64,000 bases of DNA, taken from the NCBI GenBank assembly GCA_017428925.1, contig JAFRPY010000020.1, positions 23,696 through 87,695 on the forward strand. The letters are read 5' to 3'. Below the pieces are notes generated by a model, which was not told the origin of the DNA, made no database searches, and saw only the letters and a program-made list of their open reading frames with translations. Shown piece after piece: positions 1 to 8,638 of the stretch. The DNA comes from Prevotella sp. Its GTDB lineage: Bacteria > Bacteroidota > Bacteroidia > Bacteroidales > Bacteroidaceae. Made by a program: the position numbers and the translations under genes. Each line of letters begins with the position of its first letter. The stretch's first letter is position 1.

Positions 1-112
1 CGGCCACCACCAGATTTGTGGTCAGCGGGTCCAGTCCCCTGTCCACACACTCCACCGAAGCGTAGAACGACTTCAGGTCGATGGCGATATACGTGCGCTG
101 TTGGTCCTTCAT
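1..112 (-). CDS. Y-family DNA polymerase (DinB/UmuC type), N-terminus only
   Basis: Only the first 37 codons lie in the window; the gene runs off the left edge. The translation starts MKDQQRTYIAIDLKSFYAS and continues VEC, the catalytic N-terminus of Y-family translesion polymerases: an Asp for metal binding followed by the F-Y steric-gate region. The ATG at 112 is the first in-frame start and follows a good -7 box at 148-155. DinB (Pol IV) and UmuC cannot be told apart from this piece; DLKSFYASVEC slightly favours the UmuC-like branch found in many Bacteroidetes. Confidence 0.82.
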   Translation of the reverse strand, partial: MKDQQRTYIAIDLKSFYASVECVDRGLDPLTTNLVVA

Positions 113-147
113 GCCTTCGATATTCCAACGTTTGTTAAAACATGCTG

Positions 148-155
148 CAAAGTTA
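148..155 (-). promoter_or_regulatory. -7 box of the Y-family polymerase promoter
   Basis: On the minus strand this reads TAACTTTG, matching the Bacteroidetes TAnnTTTG element about 35 bases upstream of the ATG at 112. No clear TTTG -33 element is visible at 19-21 bp. Confidence 0.55.
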
Positions 156-281
156 GTGATTTTCCCTCATTTATGAGTACTTTTGCAATAAAAGTTGCGA
201 AGATGGGCTGAATCTCAGCAAAAAACGTGGTTCTTTGCGCTCGATTTGCACCATCTTTATGCTGAACTCGTATAGTCTGAT

Positions 282-770
282 ATGAACGAAGGAAAGAGAC
301 TGCAGCGCCGCCAGCGTCTGATGGACAACAAAGTCTATCAGGCGATGGAAGGCCTGACGCGCTACATGGATCGTTACTATCTGGATGCGCTCGTCGGAGT
401 CATTCCCGGATGGGGCGATGCCATTGCACTGATTACCGTCGTGCCGTTCGTCTATTTCTCCTTCCGTGTCATCAAGAGCATCCCGCTGACGCTGGCCGTT
501 CTCAACAATGCCCTGCGCGATGTGCTGCTTGGAATGATACCGTTCTTTGTGGGTGACATCATAGATTTTTTCCACCATGCAAACACCCAGAATATGCAGA
601 TGATTCAAGGATTCGTTGATGGTGATGAAGCGGTCATCAGGCAGGTAAACCAGCGTGCATGGCAATCAGCCGTCGTCCTTGTCCTTCTTCTCCTGCTCAT
701 CGCCCTTATGATTTGGCTTCTGGTTTCCTTTGGCAGCTATCTGTATTCTCTGCTGACATCCATTTTTTAA
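282..770 (+). CDS. DUF4112 family membrane protein
   Basis: 162 residues. The N-terminal half carries the DUF4112 signature, a stretch LDALVGVIPGWGDAIAL followed by a hydrophobic segment. A second, very hydrophobic helix (VVLVLLLLLIALMIWLL) lies near the C-terminus. It is probably a small inner-membrane protein of unknown role. It is divergent from the Y-family polymerase gene and ends about 60 bases before the 22-bp repeat array. No SD sequence is seen. Family assignment is from motif recognition; function is unknown. Confidence 0.8.
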   Translation: MNEGKRLQRRQRLMDNKVYQAMEGLTRYMDRYYLDALVGVIPGWGDAIALITVVPFVYFSFRVIKSIPLTLAVLNNALRDVLLGMIPFFVGDIIDFFHHANTQNMQMIQGFVDGDEAVIRQVNQRAWQSAVVLVLLLLLIALMIWLLVSFGSYLYSLLTSIF

Positions 771-827
771 TGGAGTACAGATGCGCAGCACTGCCTCTAC
801 CGATAGTATTCTGTAGTTTCGCTGATT

Positions 828-908
828 AAAACTATCAGTTTTCCCCTTTAAAACTCTCAGTTTTGCAACGAAAAACTGCCAGTTTTCTTTATCAAAACTG
901 AATCCAGT
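828..908. repeat. Four-unit direct repeat, 22-bp period, palindromic 15-bp cores (array A)
   Basis: Cores start at 828, 850, 872 and 894, exactly 22 bp apart. They read AAAACTATCAGTTTT, AAAACTCTCAGTTTT, AAAACTGCCAGTTTT and a decayed AAAACTGAATCCAGT. The first three are near-palindromes with arms AAAACT/AGTTTT around 3 bases, separated by 7-bp unrelated spacers. The array ends 90 bases before the ATG of the DUF6078 gene and about 55 bases before its -33 element. Two helical turns per unit would put every core on one face of the DNA. Confidence 0.9.
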
Positions 909-962
909 AGAATGTTAATCAGCATCACATATTTGAAAAAACAATAAAAACTAATGAATTTA

Positions 963-994
963 TTGGCAAAAGTCACTAATTATTTGTATTTTTG
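963..994 (+). promoter_or_regulatory. Promoter of the DUF6078 gene
   Basis: TTG at 963-965, a 21-bp spacer, then TATTTTTG at 987-994. Only four bases separate the -7 box from the ATG at 999, so the mRNA would be leaderless or nearly so. Confidence 0.6.
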
Positions 995-998
995 CATT

Positions 999-1466
999 AT
1001 GGAAAAGAACAAAGAAAGGAACGTCGGCCCAAAGATGGAGGCCGGCTTCATGCGCGAGAAGGCGGAACACTATCTAGTGTGTTTCATCGACTGTTGTCCG
1101 TTGCATCAGTCATGCTTGCGCTGGGTTACAGGTCAGTATGTTGATCCGCAGTTGATGGCTCACACAGCCATCAACCCCCGCAATCCGCAGATGGGTGTTG
1201 AAAAATGTCCGAAATATCGTGAGATGGTCCGAGTGAAGTTAAAGCGAGGACTGACTCAGTTCTACCACGAAATGCCGGGCTATATAGAGATCGGCATCCG
1301 CAACGAGCTTATCGCCCATTTCGGTCGCAGCCGTTATTTCCAGATGCGCAAGGGCCAGGTGCTTATCAATCCCGACGACCAGCAGTATATCGCTCGCGTC
1401 TGCCAGCAACACGGCTGGACGGCTCCATTGGTTTACGACGGGGAGGAAGAGGACTGGCTGTGGTAG
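999..1466 (+). CDS. DUF6078 family protein
   Basis: 155 residues from the ATG at 999. An in-frame ATG at 954 lies upstream of the -7 box and would be untranscribed from that promoter, so 999 is preferred. The N-terminal part is Cys-rich (CFIDCCPLHQSC, later EKCPKY), which suggests metal or disulfide chemistry. The middle has basic and aromatic patches, and the C-terminus is acidic (DGEEEDWLW). It resembles DUF6078, a family I know only from Bacteroidales and without an assigned role. It has no signal peptide and is convergent with the heparinase gene, 16 bases away. Confidence 0.72.
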   Translation: MEKNKERNVGPKMEAGFMREKAEHYLVCFIDCCPLHQSCLRWVTGQYVDPQLMAHTAINPRNPQMGVEKCPKYREMVRVKLKRGLTQFYHEMPGYIEIGIRNELIAHFGRSRYFQMRKGQVLINPDDQQYIARVCQQHGWTAPLVYDGEEEDWLW

Positions 1467-1482
1467 GAAAGTAAAAGACGAG

Positions 1483-3381
1483 TCAGCGTGCGGATAACGT
1501 GTATTGTATGGTGTTTTTTAGTTTCCTTTGTTTTACACGAAGTCTGATGCGCCAGACATTCTGGTGCCATTGCTTGCTTAGGTAGTTGTCGTTGATATTT
1601 ACCTTTTCAACAATAGGATAGATTTGCTTATCAGAGAAACTGAGAAGGTATTGTTCATCGTCTGATTGTAAGACGATGGTTCCATTTTGTTTGATAGTGG
1701 GCTTTACGCAGGTTATCAGCATGATTTCGGTGTCGCCCGTCCTACGTCTTAGTTCATAGTCTTCTTCTATTGTGATATTGTGTCCGCGCTGCATACTAAA
1801 ACTACGCTTCCATGTTTTAACATTGGCTTCTTTGGGATAGGCTGAGGCTATGTCGAGCGAGAAGTAGACATTTTTGTCAGTCTGACGGTAACTGACATTA
1901 TGTGTTTGGTATTGAAGACCTTGTTGCTGTTCTATGCCATTGATGAGTGGTAAGTTATGGTAGGCTGATCTGCAATTGATTAATTCATAGCGGTTGCTGC
2001 TGAAGGTTTGGGCTGTATAGGTTCCTTTCCCAAGGTCGATAATCAATGGTCTGGCGTTGCCATATACGATGAAATTGCCCACATCGTTGTGGTTGTGATT
2101 TTCATCGTTATGTCCGCCCTTGGCTGCGAAGTAGAGTCCGTTGATGCTGCCTTCTGCTGAGCGAGCCGATACTACTTGCAGATCAGGCAGCCAATTGTCG
2201 CGTGTCAGAGGTGCTGCTGGTTTGCATTTGGTGAAAGTGCTGTAGTGTCTAAAAAAAAGTAATTCGCGTGATAGTGAGGGGAAATCCATCTCCGAAAAAA
2301 GGCGGGCACGGTTTTTCAGGTAGTCAAAGTCGTTTGCCAACTGGCGGGCAAACTGTGTCATGATAGTGTCTTGTGAATATATACCGTAGCGATAGACCAG
2401 ACTGCTGTTAGGTCTTGTGTAGCTGTTGGCATCGGCAAAGTTAATATAGGCTCCTTTTCCTATATACATTTTGTATACGTATGAGCCAATTGCCTTAAAC
2501 TTGGGGTTGTCTGTGAAAGAATTGTTATTCTCATTCGAGATGGAAAGTAATTCAACACAGTCAATAAGCGAGCCTCCAGCACGATCCCAGTAATTAATAC
2601 CCTCATCGCATCCTCCATCGGAGGGGTATGCCTCGCAAAAGTAATTGAGGCATTGCTGAATCTGGTTTAGGGCAGCATGCCGTCTGGTGTCATCCGTTTC
2701 ACATAATAACACGCATGAAAGCCAGTTGGAGCATATCCATGTGTTCCAATTACTGGTGCTCCGCTTCCAACTGTAATCGGTGGTGAGGACAGGGATGAGC
2801 ATGCGTCGCTCTATTTCGTTTCTGATTTTTCGACATAAACCATTCTCTGAACTTTCCAGTTCATCGTGCAACATGTATGCGGCCCATGCCATCATGCTTG
2901 CTGTTTCGGCATTGAAAAGGTCAACCACTTGATTACTGCGCTCAGGGAAACTGGTTGGGTAGTGAGCGGGCAAGCCCCACCAGACCTCTTTTTCCATAAA
3001 ATAATGGAACCCCTGTATGATGTCTTTCATGAACCGTCCCCGATGTTCCAGGATTTCTGCCATGACAAGACTGGCGAACTGGCGGCGCGGGACGTAATAA
3101 ATGTTTTCGTAGTTGATTCGGTTACCATTGGTCTTGAATTCTGCAAATACTTTGTCTGGCAGCGTCTTCCAGGGCGTGCTTAGATATTTTTCTGCTTCTT
3201 TTATATAGTCGTTTCTCAACTGTCGGGGCAGTTCCATCTGCCAATAGCTGTCTTTTGCTTGTGGTATGGATTGGATACTGGCATATTGGGCTAAAGCATA
3301 GTTTGCTCCCAGAAACAATAGCGACAGAATGAAAGTCAGTTTTTTATTCATGCTGTTGAGGGATGACGATTTTTTTTTCAT
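1483..3381 (-). CDS. Heparinase II/III-family polysaccharide lyase, secreted
   Basis: 632 residues. A signal peptide is visible from the internal Met at codon 11 (MNKKLTFILSLLFLGANYAL). The ATG at 3381 overlaps the stop of the upstream glycosyltransferase (ATGA), so either start may be used. An alpha/alpha-toroid region (about 70-330) precedes a beta-sheet Hepar_II_III domain with the hallmark NHNDVGNFIVYG near residue 425-440, where His residues bind metal or substrate. The family cleaves uronic-acid-containing glycans. As the last gene of the exopolysaccharide operon it probably trims or releases the polymer made here. The substrate cannot be read from sequence. Confidence 0.85.
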   Translation of the reverse strand: MKKKSSSLNSMNKKLTFILSLLFLGANYALAQYASIQSIPQAKDSYWQMELPRQLRNDYIKEAEKYLSTPWKTLPDKVFAEFKTNGNRINYENIYYVPRRQFASLVMAEILEHRGRFMKDIIQGFHYFMEKEVWWGLPAHYPTSFPERSNQVVDLFNAETASMMAWAAYMLHDELESSENGLCRKIRNEIERRMLIPVLTTDYSWKRSTSNWNTWICSNWLSCVLLCETDDTRRHAALNQIQQCLNYFCEAYPSDGGCDEGINYWDRAGGSLIDCVELLSISNENNNSFTDNPKFKAIGSYVYKMYIGKGAYINFADANSYTRPNSSLVYRYGIYSQDTIMTQFARQLANDFDYLKNRARLFSEMDFPSLSRELLFFRHYSTFTKCKPAAPLTRDNWLPDLQVVSARSAEGSINGLYFAAKGGHNDENHNHNDVGNFIVYGNARPLIIDLGKGTYTAQTFSSNRYELINCRSAYHNLPLINGIEQQQGLQYQTHNVSYRQTDKNVYFSLDIASAYPKEANVKTWKRSFSMQRGHNITIEEDYELRRRTGDTEIMLITCVKPTIKQNGTIVLQSDDEQYLLSFSDKQIYPIVEKVNINDNYLSKQWHQNVWRIRLRVKQRKLKNTIQYTLSAR

Positions 3382-4520
3382 CCGAGATATTCGTTATAGA
3401 GTGCATCTGTTTGCTGGCTGATGGTGTGCCAGTTGTACTTTTCGCAAACCGTAGCCCAGCCCTGGGTGTTGTTTCTAACGTTTTTGATCTCATCAGGGTG
3501 TGCTGCCAGATGCAGGAGGGTTTGGCGAAGCGACGCTTTATCGCCTGCCTTCACCTGCCACCCGATGTTGGCGTAGGCAAGGGGCTCAGCCAGTCCACCG
3601 GCATCGCTGACAATCATGGGAATATGTTCTTCCATAGCTGTAAACAAAGCTCCGCTTTGGGAAATTTTGCGATAGGGAAGCAAATAGACATCGGTGTGGG
3701 TGAGCAGGAAATGGTATTCTTCATTGGAAATGCGTTCGTCGATGATGATGACGTTGCTGTAGCCTGAGATAGGGGAGAAGTCGATGCCGACGCTCTTGCC
3801 TGCAAAGATGATCAGTATGTCGGGGTTTGTGTTTAGTTCGGGCGTATGCTGCCAAATGTCTGTCAGCAAGTCGATACCTTTATAGCCAGACTGCTCGCCG
3901 AGCGAGGTGAAGACAATTCTTCCCGCGACGGGGTATTTCTGCATGAAAGCCTCCTGCTGGGCTTTCAGTTTATCGTGGTCGACGCTCATCTTGAGTGTAC
4001 CATGATGGATGACGCTTATTTTTGTGCCGTTGATATTGAAGCCGCTTTCTATTTCCTGGCGTGTGGCCTCGGCGTGCACGATGATGTGGTCGAAGAGCTG
4101 GTAAACTTTGCCATAAATGCTACGGTAGCGGCTGCCGGTGTTGTGAGGCAGCACGTTGTGGGCGGTCAAAAGAAGGGTAGGCTTGTATAGTTTTTTCACC
4201 AGCCAATAGAAGGCATAGTCGAAATGGGGAATGCGCAGCCACTGGACATGAATGAGCCGTGGCTTTTCGCGGGCTATCAGCCGCCAAAGACTGAGCATCG
4301 ACCAAAGATAGCTCAACAACTTGATTACGGGATTCTTAATCTTGTTGTAGCGGAAAATGGGGTATGATCGGATGTTCTCAGGCATAGGCTCATAGTCGTA
4401 ATGGCAACTGCATGCATAAACGACGGGCTCGCCGATGCAGCAGAGCACACCGTGGTCGTAGGCGGCAAGGTTGCCCGACGATTGTGGGTCGATGTATAGT
4501 ATAGGTCTTTCTGGCTTCAT
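3378..4520 (-). CDS. GT4-type glycosyltransferase
   Basis: GT-B glycosyltransferase of the Glycos_transf_1 type. The C-terminal half shows the nucleotide-sugar-binding E-x7-E region (SGALFTAMEEHIPMIVSDAG then GLAE). The N-terminal half has a Rossmann-like segment and TAHNVLPH. The ATG at 4520 is chosen because the longer frame to 4541 starts with TTG; it lies 13 bases after the preceding gene. The stop overlaps the heparinase start. Its role is to add a sugar to the lipid-linked repeat unit; donor and acceptor are unknown. Confidence 0.88.
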   Translation of the reverse strand: MKPERPILYIDPQSSGNLAAYDHGVLCCIGEPVVYACSCHYDYEPMPENIRSYPIFRYNKIKNPVIKLLSYLWSMLSLWRLIAREKPRLIHVQWLRIPHFDYAFYWLVKKLYKPTLLLTAHNVLPHNTGSRYRSIYGKVYQLFDHIIVHAEATRQEIESGFNINGTKISVIHHGTLKMSVDHDKLKAQQEAFMQKYPVAGRIVFTSLGEQSGYKGIDLLTDIWQHTPELNTNPDILIIFAGKSVGIDFSPISGYSNVIIIDERISNEEYHFLLTHTDVYLLPYRKISQSGALFTAMEEHIPMIVSDAGGLAEPLAYANIGWQVKAGDKASLRQTLLHLAAHPDEIKNVRNNTQGWATVCEKYNWHTISQQTDALYNEYLG

Positions 4521-4533
4521 GTCTGAATTATAT

Positions 4534-5418
4534 TTAGTCAAGTGTTTTGAGGTATTTTCTGAAGTCTTTCAGCATATTCAGCAGGCTGGGATTTCCTTTA
4601 CCGATTGCTGTTCGCAGTTGTTCGCGCCACAGTTGCAGGTTAATGCTCTGTAGGCGGTTGTTAATAAATGACTCTTTGGGGTATTCTTTCTTCTGTAACA
4701 TAGCGCAAACGGAGTTGAAGACTCTTTTCTCGTATTCCAAATCTGGCTTGCGTTCCTTGGTCAGGTGGATATAGTGGAGGTGAGGATTATAGGTCATGTG
4801 GCAACCCAAACGTTTCTTCATTCTGTGGTGGATATCGTCTTCCTCTCCATACATAAAAATGTCATCATCAAAAAGTCCGATTTCTTCGAACATCTGTTTA
4901 CGAATGAAGAAACACGAGCCGGAGAAATACATGAATCGGGCAAAATAATGGTCGATGCGGTTGGATATTGCCGTCAATATGGTTGCAAGGTAGCCATTCA
5001 TCATATTGGTGCAGGCGAAGGAGTTGGTGCTTGGCTCGGTGGGCGAGAGCATCTGTTTCATGCCGTACATGCTGAGCTGACTGTCTTTTTCGAAAGCTTT
5101 CAGGGCTGTCAGGAAAACGGGTTCCATTAGGCGAACATCTGGATTCATTATTAGTGTGACGGGAGCTTTGGCCATACGGATGCCTATGTTGTTGCCTTGC
5201 CCGTAGCCTCCGTTGCGTGTGTTTTTGATGAGCAGAATGTCATCTCCGAAGCGCTGCCTGACGGTTTTGAACATCTTGTCGCTTTCGGGGCTGTTATCGA
5301 CGATGATCAGTTCCAGTTCTTCCGTGGCGATATCGCTATGGTTACGGATGGAAGTCAGACAATCGTAAATGTCGTTCTCCGATTTATATGTGACAATAAT
5401 AATACTTAATCGTTTCAT
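4534..5418 (-). CDS. GT2 family glycosyltransferase
   Basis: Starts MKRLSIIIVTYKSEN at 5418, eight bases after the preceding gene; a longer frame to 5442 would overlap it. GT-A features include IIVDNSPES, the rhamnosyltransferase-like GGYGQGNNIGIRMA, and the nucleotide-sugar/metal segment LIMNPDV. The motif ending FMYGEEDDIHHRMKK is typical of WbbL-like enzymes. Acts at the cytoplasmic face on the undecaprenyl-linked glycan. The sugar is not predictable. Confidence 0.88.
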   Translation of the reverse strand: MKRLSIIIVTYKSENDIYDCLTSIRNHSDIATEELELIIVDNSPESDKMFKTVRQRFGDDILLIKNTRNGGYGQGNNIGIRMAKAPVTLIMNPDVRLMEPVFLTALKAFEKDSQLSMYGMKQMLSPTEPSTNSFACTNMMNGYLATILTAISNRIDHYFARFMYFSGSCFFIRKQMFEEIGLFDDDIFMYGEEDDIHHRMKKRLGCHMTYNPHLHYIHLTKERKPDLEYEKRVFNSVCAMLQKKEYPKESFINNRLQSINLQLWREQLRTAIGKGNPSLLNMLKDFRKYLKTLD

Positions 5419-5425
5419 AGCCCCG

Positions 5426-6493
5426 TCAGTTTTTGTTTGCATAATAACGAATCAAGGTCGTAATGGATTGCTTGGTTCTGACATCTGTGAAATATCGCCA
5501 GACCAGATAGCATGCCATGGGAATTTGGCGGGCTCGCTTCGGTGGAAGCAGTTTGCCCAGATACTGGCTGATGAATATCTGGCTCTTCAGCAGGTTTCCG
5601 TAAATATTGCTATGGCTCTTTACGGTGTCGGCAAGCAAATGAGCATACTTGAAGTTGATACCGTTGGTAAAAATCTTATTATAGATATATAAAGTTCCCA
5701 AATAGAGACTGTAATCATACTTGTGCCCGTAATGACTTTGAACTGACTCAAAGTATTTATTTGTGGCATATATATGACTTTTGAAATGACGTTCTTCGTA
5801 TAGTTCTTTTGAAATGGAAGTTCCTGTACTGTCAATCCTGTAGCCGTAATCAGGCTTGGCGGGTGCATAGTCGTATTTAAGTCCATGCAAAAGGGCTTGC
5901 ATGTTAAAATCAGCATCTTGCAGTGACAACAGGTTGGAATCCCAGTTGGCCCTCATGTTTCGAAGCGACGCGGTGCGGTAGATGTTGTTCCACACGATAA
6001 AGGGCAGTTTGCGGCGAGCAAATTGCTTGATGTCGTCGTGGAAGACAGGGTAGCCATATACCGACGTTGAGGCTGTTTCGCGGAATTCACTATTCTCTAA
6101 CGTGCCCGATGGAAATACGGCAAAATCCAGTTCACGGTGACGGTCGAGAAATTCCGTTCTTTGTTTTAGGCAGAAGGGCTTGACGTAGTCGTCGGAGTCG
6201 AAAAACACAATATAGTTGCCTCGGGCTTTTTCCAATCCTATATTGCGGCAGGTCTGTGCTCCTTTGGGTTGCACGTTCCTTTTCAGGAACGATATTCGGG
6301 AATCGTTCTTATACCGTTCTTGCAGCGAAGCGACGGCGTCTTCGGCAGATCCGTCGTCAACAGCCAACAGTTCCCAATCACTGAAACTGTTGGATAGAAT
6401 GCTGTCAATCATCTGTGCGACCAGCTCTTTTTTGTTGAAAAAAGGCATTACGATGGTTAGCGTTGGATTTCCTGTTGTTTCGCTTATAGCCAT
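5426..6493 (-). CDS. GT2 family glycosyltransferase
   Basis: Start set at the ATG at 6493 (MAISETTGNPTLTIVMPFFN), which overlaps the previous gene by 10 bases; the upstream extension is not GT-like. The GT-A fold shows LLAVDDGSAED, the acceptor-helix NIGLEKARG and the metal-binding YIVFFDSDDYV. The C-terminal third is basic and hydrophobic, as in capsule GT2 enzymes that touch the membrane. One of three consecutive GT2 genes in the operon. Confidence 0.88.
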   Translation of the reverse strand: MAISETTGNPTLTIVMPFFNKKELVAQMIDSILSNSFSDWELLAVDDGSAEDAVASLQERYKNDSRISFLKRNVQPKGAQTCRNIGLEKARGNYIVFFDSDDYVKPFCLKQRTEFLDRHRELDFAVFPSGTLENSEFRETASTSVYGYPVFHDDIKQFARRKLPFIVWNNIYRTASLRNMRANWDSNLLSLQDADFNMQALLHGLKYDYAPAKPDYGYRIDSTGTSISKELYEERHFKSHIYATNKYFESVQSHYGHKYDYSLYLGTLYIYNKIFTNGINFKYAHLLADTVKSHSNIYGNLLKSQIFISQYLGKLLPPKRARQIPMACYLVWRYFTDVRTKQSITTLIRYYANKN

Positions 6494-7386
6494 GACATCC
6501 CTTTTTGTTTTTCTGTTTTTCTCGATTTCCTGATGCTGGCGGCATGTGCGATTAGCCATCCCGCTTCATAGACAAAGGATCCCGGTAGATATTGCCTCTT
6601 GGGCAAGTCTCGAACGTAGCGCAGCACTAAGAGCTTCCCCCATTGCCACAAGCATTGCACGAAAGTTAGGTTAATGTTGCATGCAATCAGAAGCATGTCG
6701 CGGTGAAGCAGACGGCGCATGAAGACAGCATCATCTCCATGCTGATTCCGGTCGTGATACATGTGCGCCTGCGCCGCAAGTCTTGTCTTGTAATTATGGT
6801 AAGTCAGCCTGTGCAGATAATTATAGTCTTCGGAATACTGAAAAAAGAGAGGGTTGAACCCGCCGATTTCACGTAATATCAGCGCTGGTATCAGCCAGCA
6901 TGCCGCAGCATATCTTCCCCCTTCGTAGTAGGTTTGCATGTCTCTGCCCACGAGGGCATCGTCGATAGCCGTGTGATTAGCCTGCAACAGCACATATTTG
7001 AAAAGGAAATCCAGACCATTCCCTTGGCCGTTAAGCTGCAGCGGAGAAAGAAGTGATTTCCCGTCGCTGGCTTCGAGCAGACGTTCAAGTGCCTTGGGGT
7101 GGAGGGTGGCGTCTTGGTTGAGCAACAGCACATAGTCGGCACCATGCTCCAGGGCATAGCGGATTCCCACGTTGTTGGCCTGCCCAAACCCCAAATTCTT
7201 TTCCTGCGGCAGCCATACGACAGTGGGTTGCTGACTGGGGACATAGTCGCGTGTTCCGTCGGTTGACCCGTTGTCGATCACAATGGGGGTTACTGGGACA
7301 GTGCTTTCCTGCAGACTTTGCAGACAGCGTTCAGCCCAGTTTCTTCTCATGGCGTTGTAGGTGACTATAATAGCAAATATATTCAT
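6484..7386 (-). CDS. GT2 family glycosyltransferase (rhamnosyltransferase-like)
   Basis: Start MNIFAIIVTYNAM at 7386, overlapping the stop of the Wzy gene (ATGA). The 74 codons upstream in the same frame have no GT features and lie inside wzy. Key motifs are IVIDNGSTDGTRDYV, NLGFGQANNVGIRYAL and LLLNQDAT, the pattern of WbbL/RfbF-type rhamnosyltransferases. Translational coupling to wzy supports joint expression. Rhamnose as donor is a guess from the motif. Confidence 0.87.
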   Translation of the reverse strand: MNIFAIIVTYNAMRRNWAERCLQSLQESTVPVTPIVIDNGSTDGTRDYVPSQQPTVVWLPQEKNLGFGQANNVGIRYALEHGADYVLLLNQDATLHPKALERLLEASDGKSLLSPLQLNGQGNGLDFLFKYVLLQANHTAIDDALVGRDMQTYYEGGRYAAACWLIPALILREIGGFNPLFFQYSEDYNYLHRLTYHNYKTRLAAQAHMYHDRNQHGDDAVFMRRLLHRDMLLIACNINLTFVQCLWQWGKLLVLRYVRDLPKRQYLPGSFVYEAGWLIAHAASIRKSRKTEKQKGMSWL

Positions 7387-8633
7387 ATTCTGAAAGCGTA
7401 TTTGAACAGGTAGCAACAAGAAAGGGTGAGTGCCAAAGCCATGGTGGTGTAGTGGCCTGTGAATGGCCATGCGAAGAGTCCTCGGGTGAAGAAGGATATC
7501 ATGATGACGAGAATGAAAACCCGGTTGAACCTCATTTCTTGCCAATAGTTTTTTATATAGAAGGTGGCAATAACGAGGAGTATGAAGAAGATAATGTAGC
7601 CGAACCAACCGAGATCGAGAAATATCTCTCCGCCGAATGTGTCGAAGACGTTGACGACGATGTTACTCGACAGGTGAGCGGTAATGGCATCGTAGTGGTC
7701 GAAGAGGTCGAAGGTGTGGCCTGATATTTTAGAGAATAGTGGGAATATGCGGTCGAAGGTGATGGGAGCATCACCGCCATGGATAATCATTGTGCAGAAG
7801 TTGTTGACATGCTGTCCTGCATAACCGTATAGTGACTCAAAGGGATCCCGGTGGCTGTCGGAACCGTCGAATCGGGCTAAGGTGATGTATATGAGTATGA
7901 AGCCGACAAGGCTTGCGAATGCGCCTGTTATCAGAAGTATTTTTCTTTTTGTTGCCTTGGGAAGGTACTGGTAGAAGTAGCTGAACAAAAGGAAGAAATC
8001 GAAAGTCCAGTATACCAGGGCTGCACGTCCGGCCATTACAATGGAGAGGATGGCTTGGACGATTGAAGCAATCAGTATTCCTGCACGCAGAAAAACGGAG
8101 CTCTTCATAAAGGTTTTCATGTAAAACCAGAAGAATAGGGCTAAGGTTGGGAATGGAGTGGTTGTCAGAATGTTAGCGGGGAGGAGAAGGTAATTTGAAC
8201 CGCTGTCGCTACCGTTTGCAAGGTCTTTATAATGTTGTCCGCGAACATCAGCAACGTCCATGATGAGGGCTTCCTTGATGTCGCCAGCCTTGACCAGAAT
8301 CATGAGAAACGACGACAATGTTACGATGATGAAGAAGATATAGAGCATTTTTTCCTTTATGGGAAAATGCTTGTGCAATGGAATCCGTGAGAATATATGT
8401 AGAGGTATAAGAACCAGTGTCCATTGGAAACAAAACAGTATGAGGGTAGGTATCGTGATGTTTTTCTCGTTGATGCCATAGTCGTCGTATATGTCGTTTA
8501 TATCAATCATGATGGCACAAAACGATATTACGATGAGCAGCGATGTGGCCGCAAGGTCCATGTTCCATACCCTGTGCCTGCTCCAGAACCAGACAAGGAG
8601 AAATATGAAATATATCAGAGGTATGGCTATCAT
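7383..8633 (-). CDS. Wzy-type oligosaccharide repeat-unit polymerase
   Basis: About 416 residues with ten or more hydrophobic segments and a large loop in the C-terminal half. Starting at the ATG at 8633 puts the first transmembrane helix (IAIPLIYFIFLLVWFW) at once and leaves a 5-base gap after the flippase gene; the longer frame to 8690 overlaps it by 52 bases. Sequence is poorly conserved, as is usual for Wzy, so the call rests on topology and its place between Wzx and the glycosyltransferases. It would polymerise flipped repeat units in the periplasm. Confidence 0.78.
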   Translation of the reverse strand: MIAIPLIYFIFLLVWFWSRHRVWNMDLAATSLLIVISFCAIMIDINDIYDDYGINEKNITIPTLILFCFQWTLVLIPLHIFSRIPLHKHFPIKEKMLYIFFIIVTLSSFLMILVKAGDIKEALIMDVADVRGQHYKDLANGSDSGSNYLLLPANILTTTPFPTLALFFWFYMKTFMKSSVFLRAGILIASIVQAILSIVMAGRAALVYWTFDFFLLFSYFYQYLPKATKRKILLITGAFASLVGFILIYITLARFDGSDSHRDPFESLYGYAGQHVNNFCTMIIHGGDAPITFDRIFPLFSKISGHTFDLFDHYDAITAHLSSNIVVNVFDTFGGEIFLDLGWFGYIIFFILLVIATFYIKNYWQEMRFNRVFILVIMISFFTRGLFAWPFTGHYTTMALALTLSCCYLFKYAFRI

Positions 8634-8638
8634 GGCTT

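Noticed and set aside
828-908. CRISPR array
   Set aside because: Repeat cores are 15 bp with 7-bp spacers; CRISPR spacers are about 30 bp, and no cas genes are nearby.
7452-7724. Plus-strand open frame inside the Wzy gene
   Set aside because: Acidic shadow of hydrophobic codons on the opposite strand, a common artefact of membrane-protein genes.
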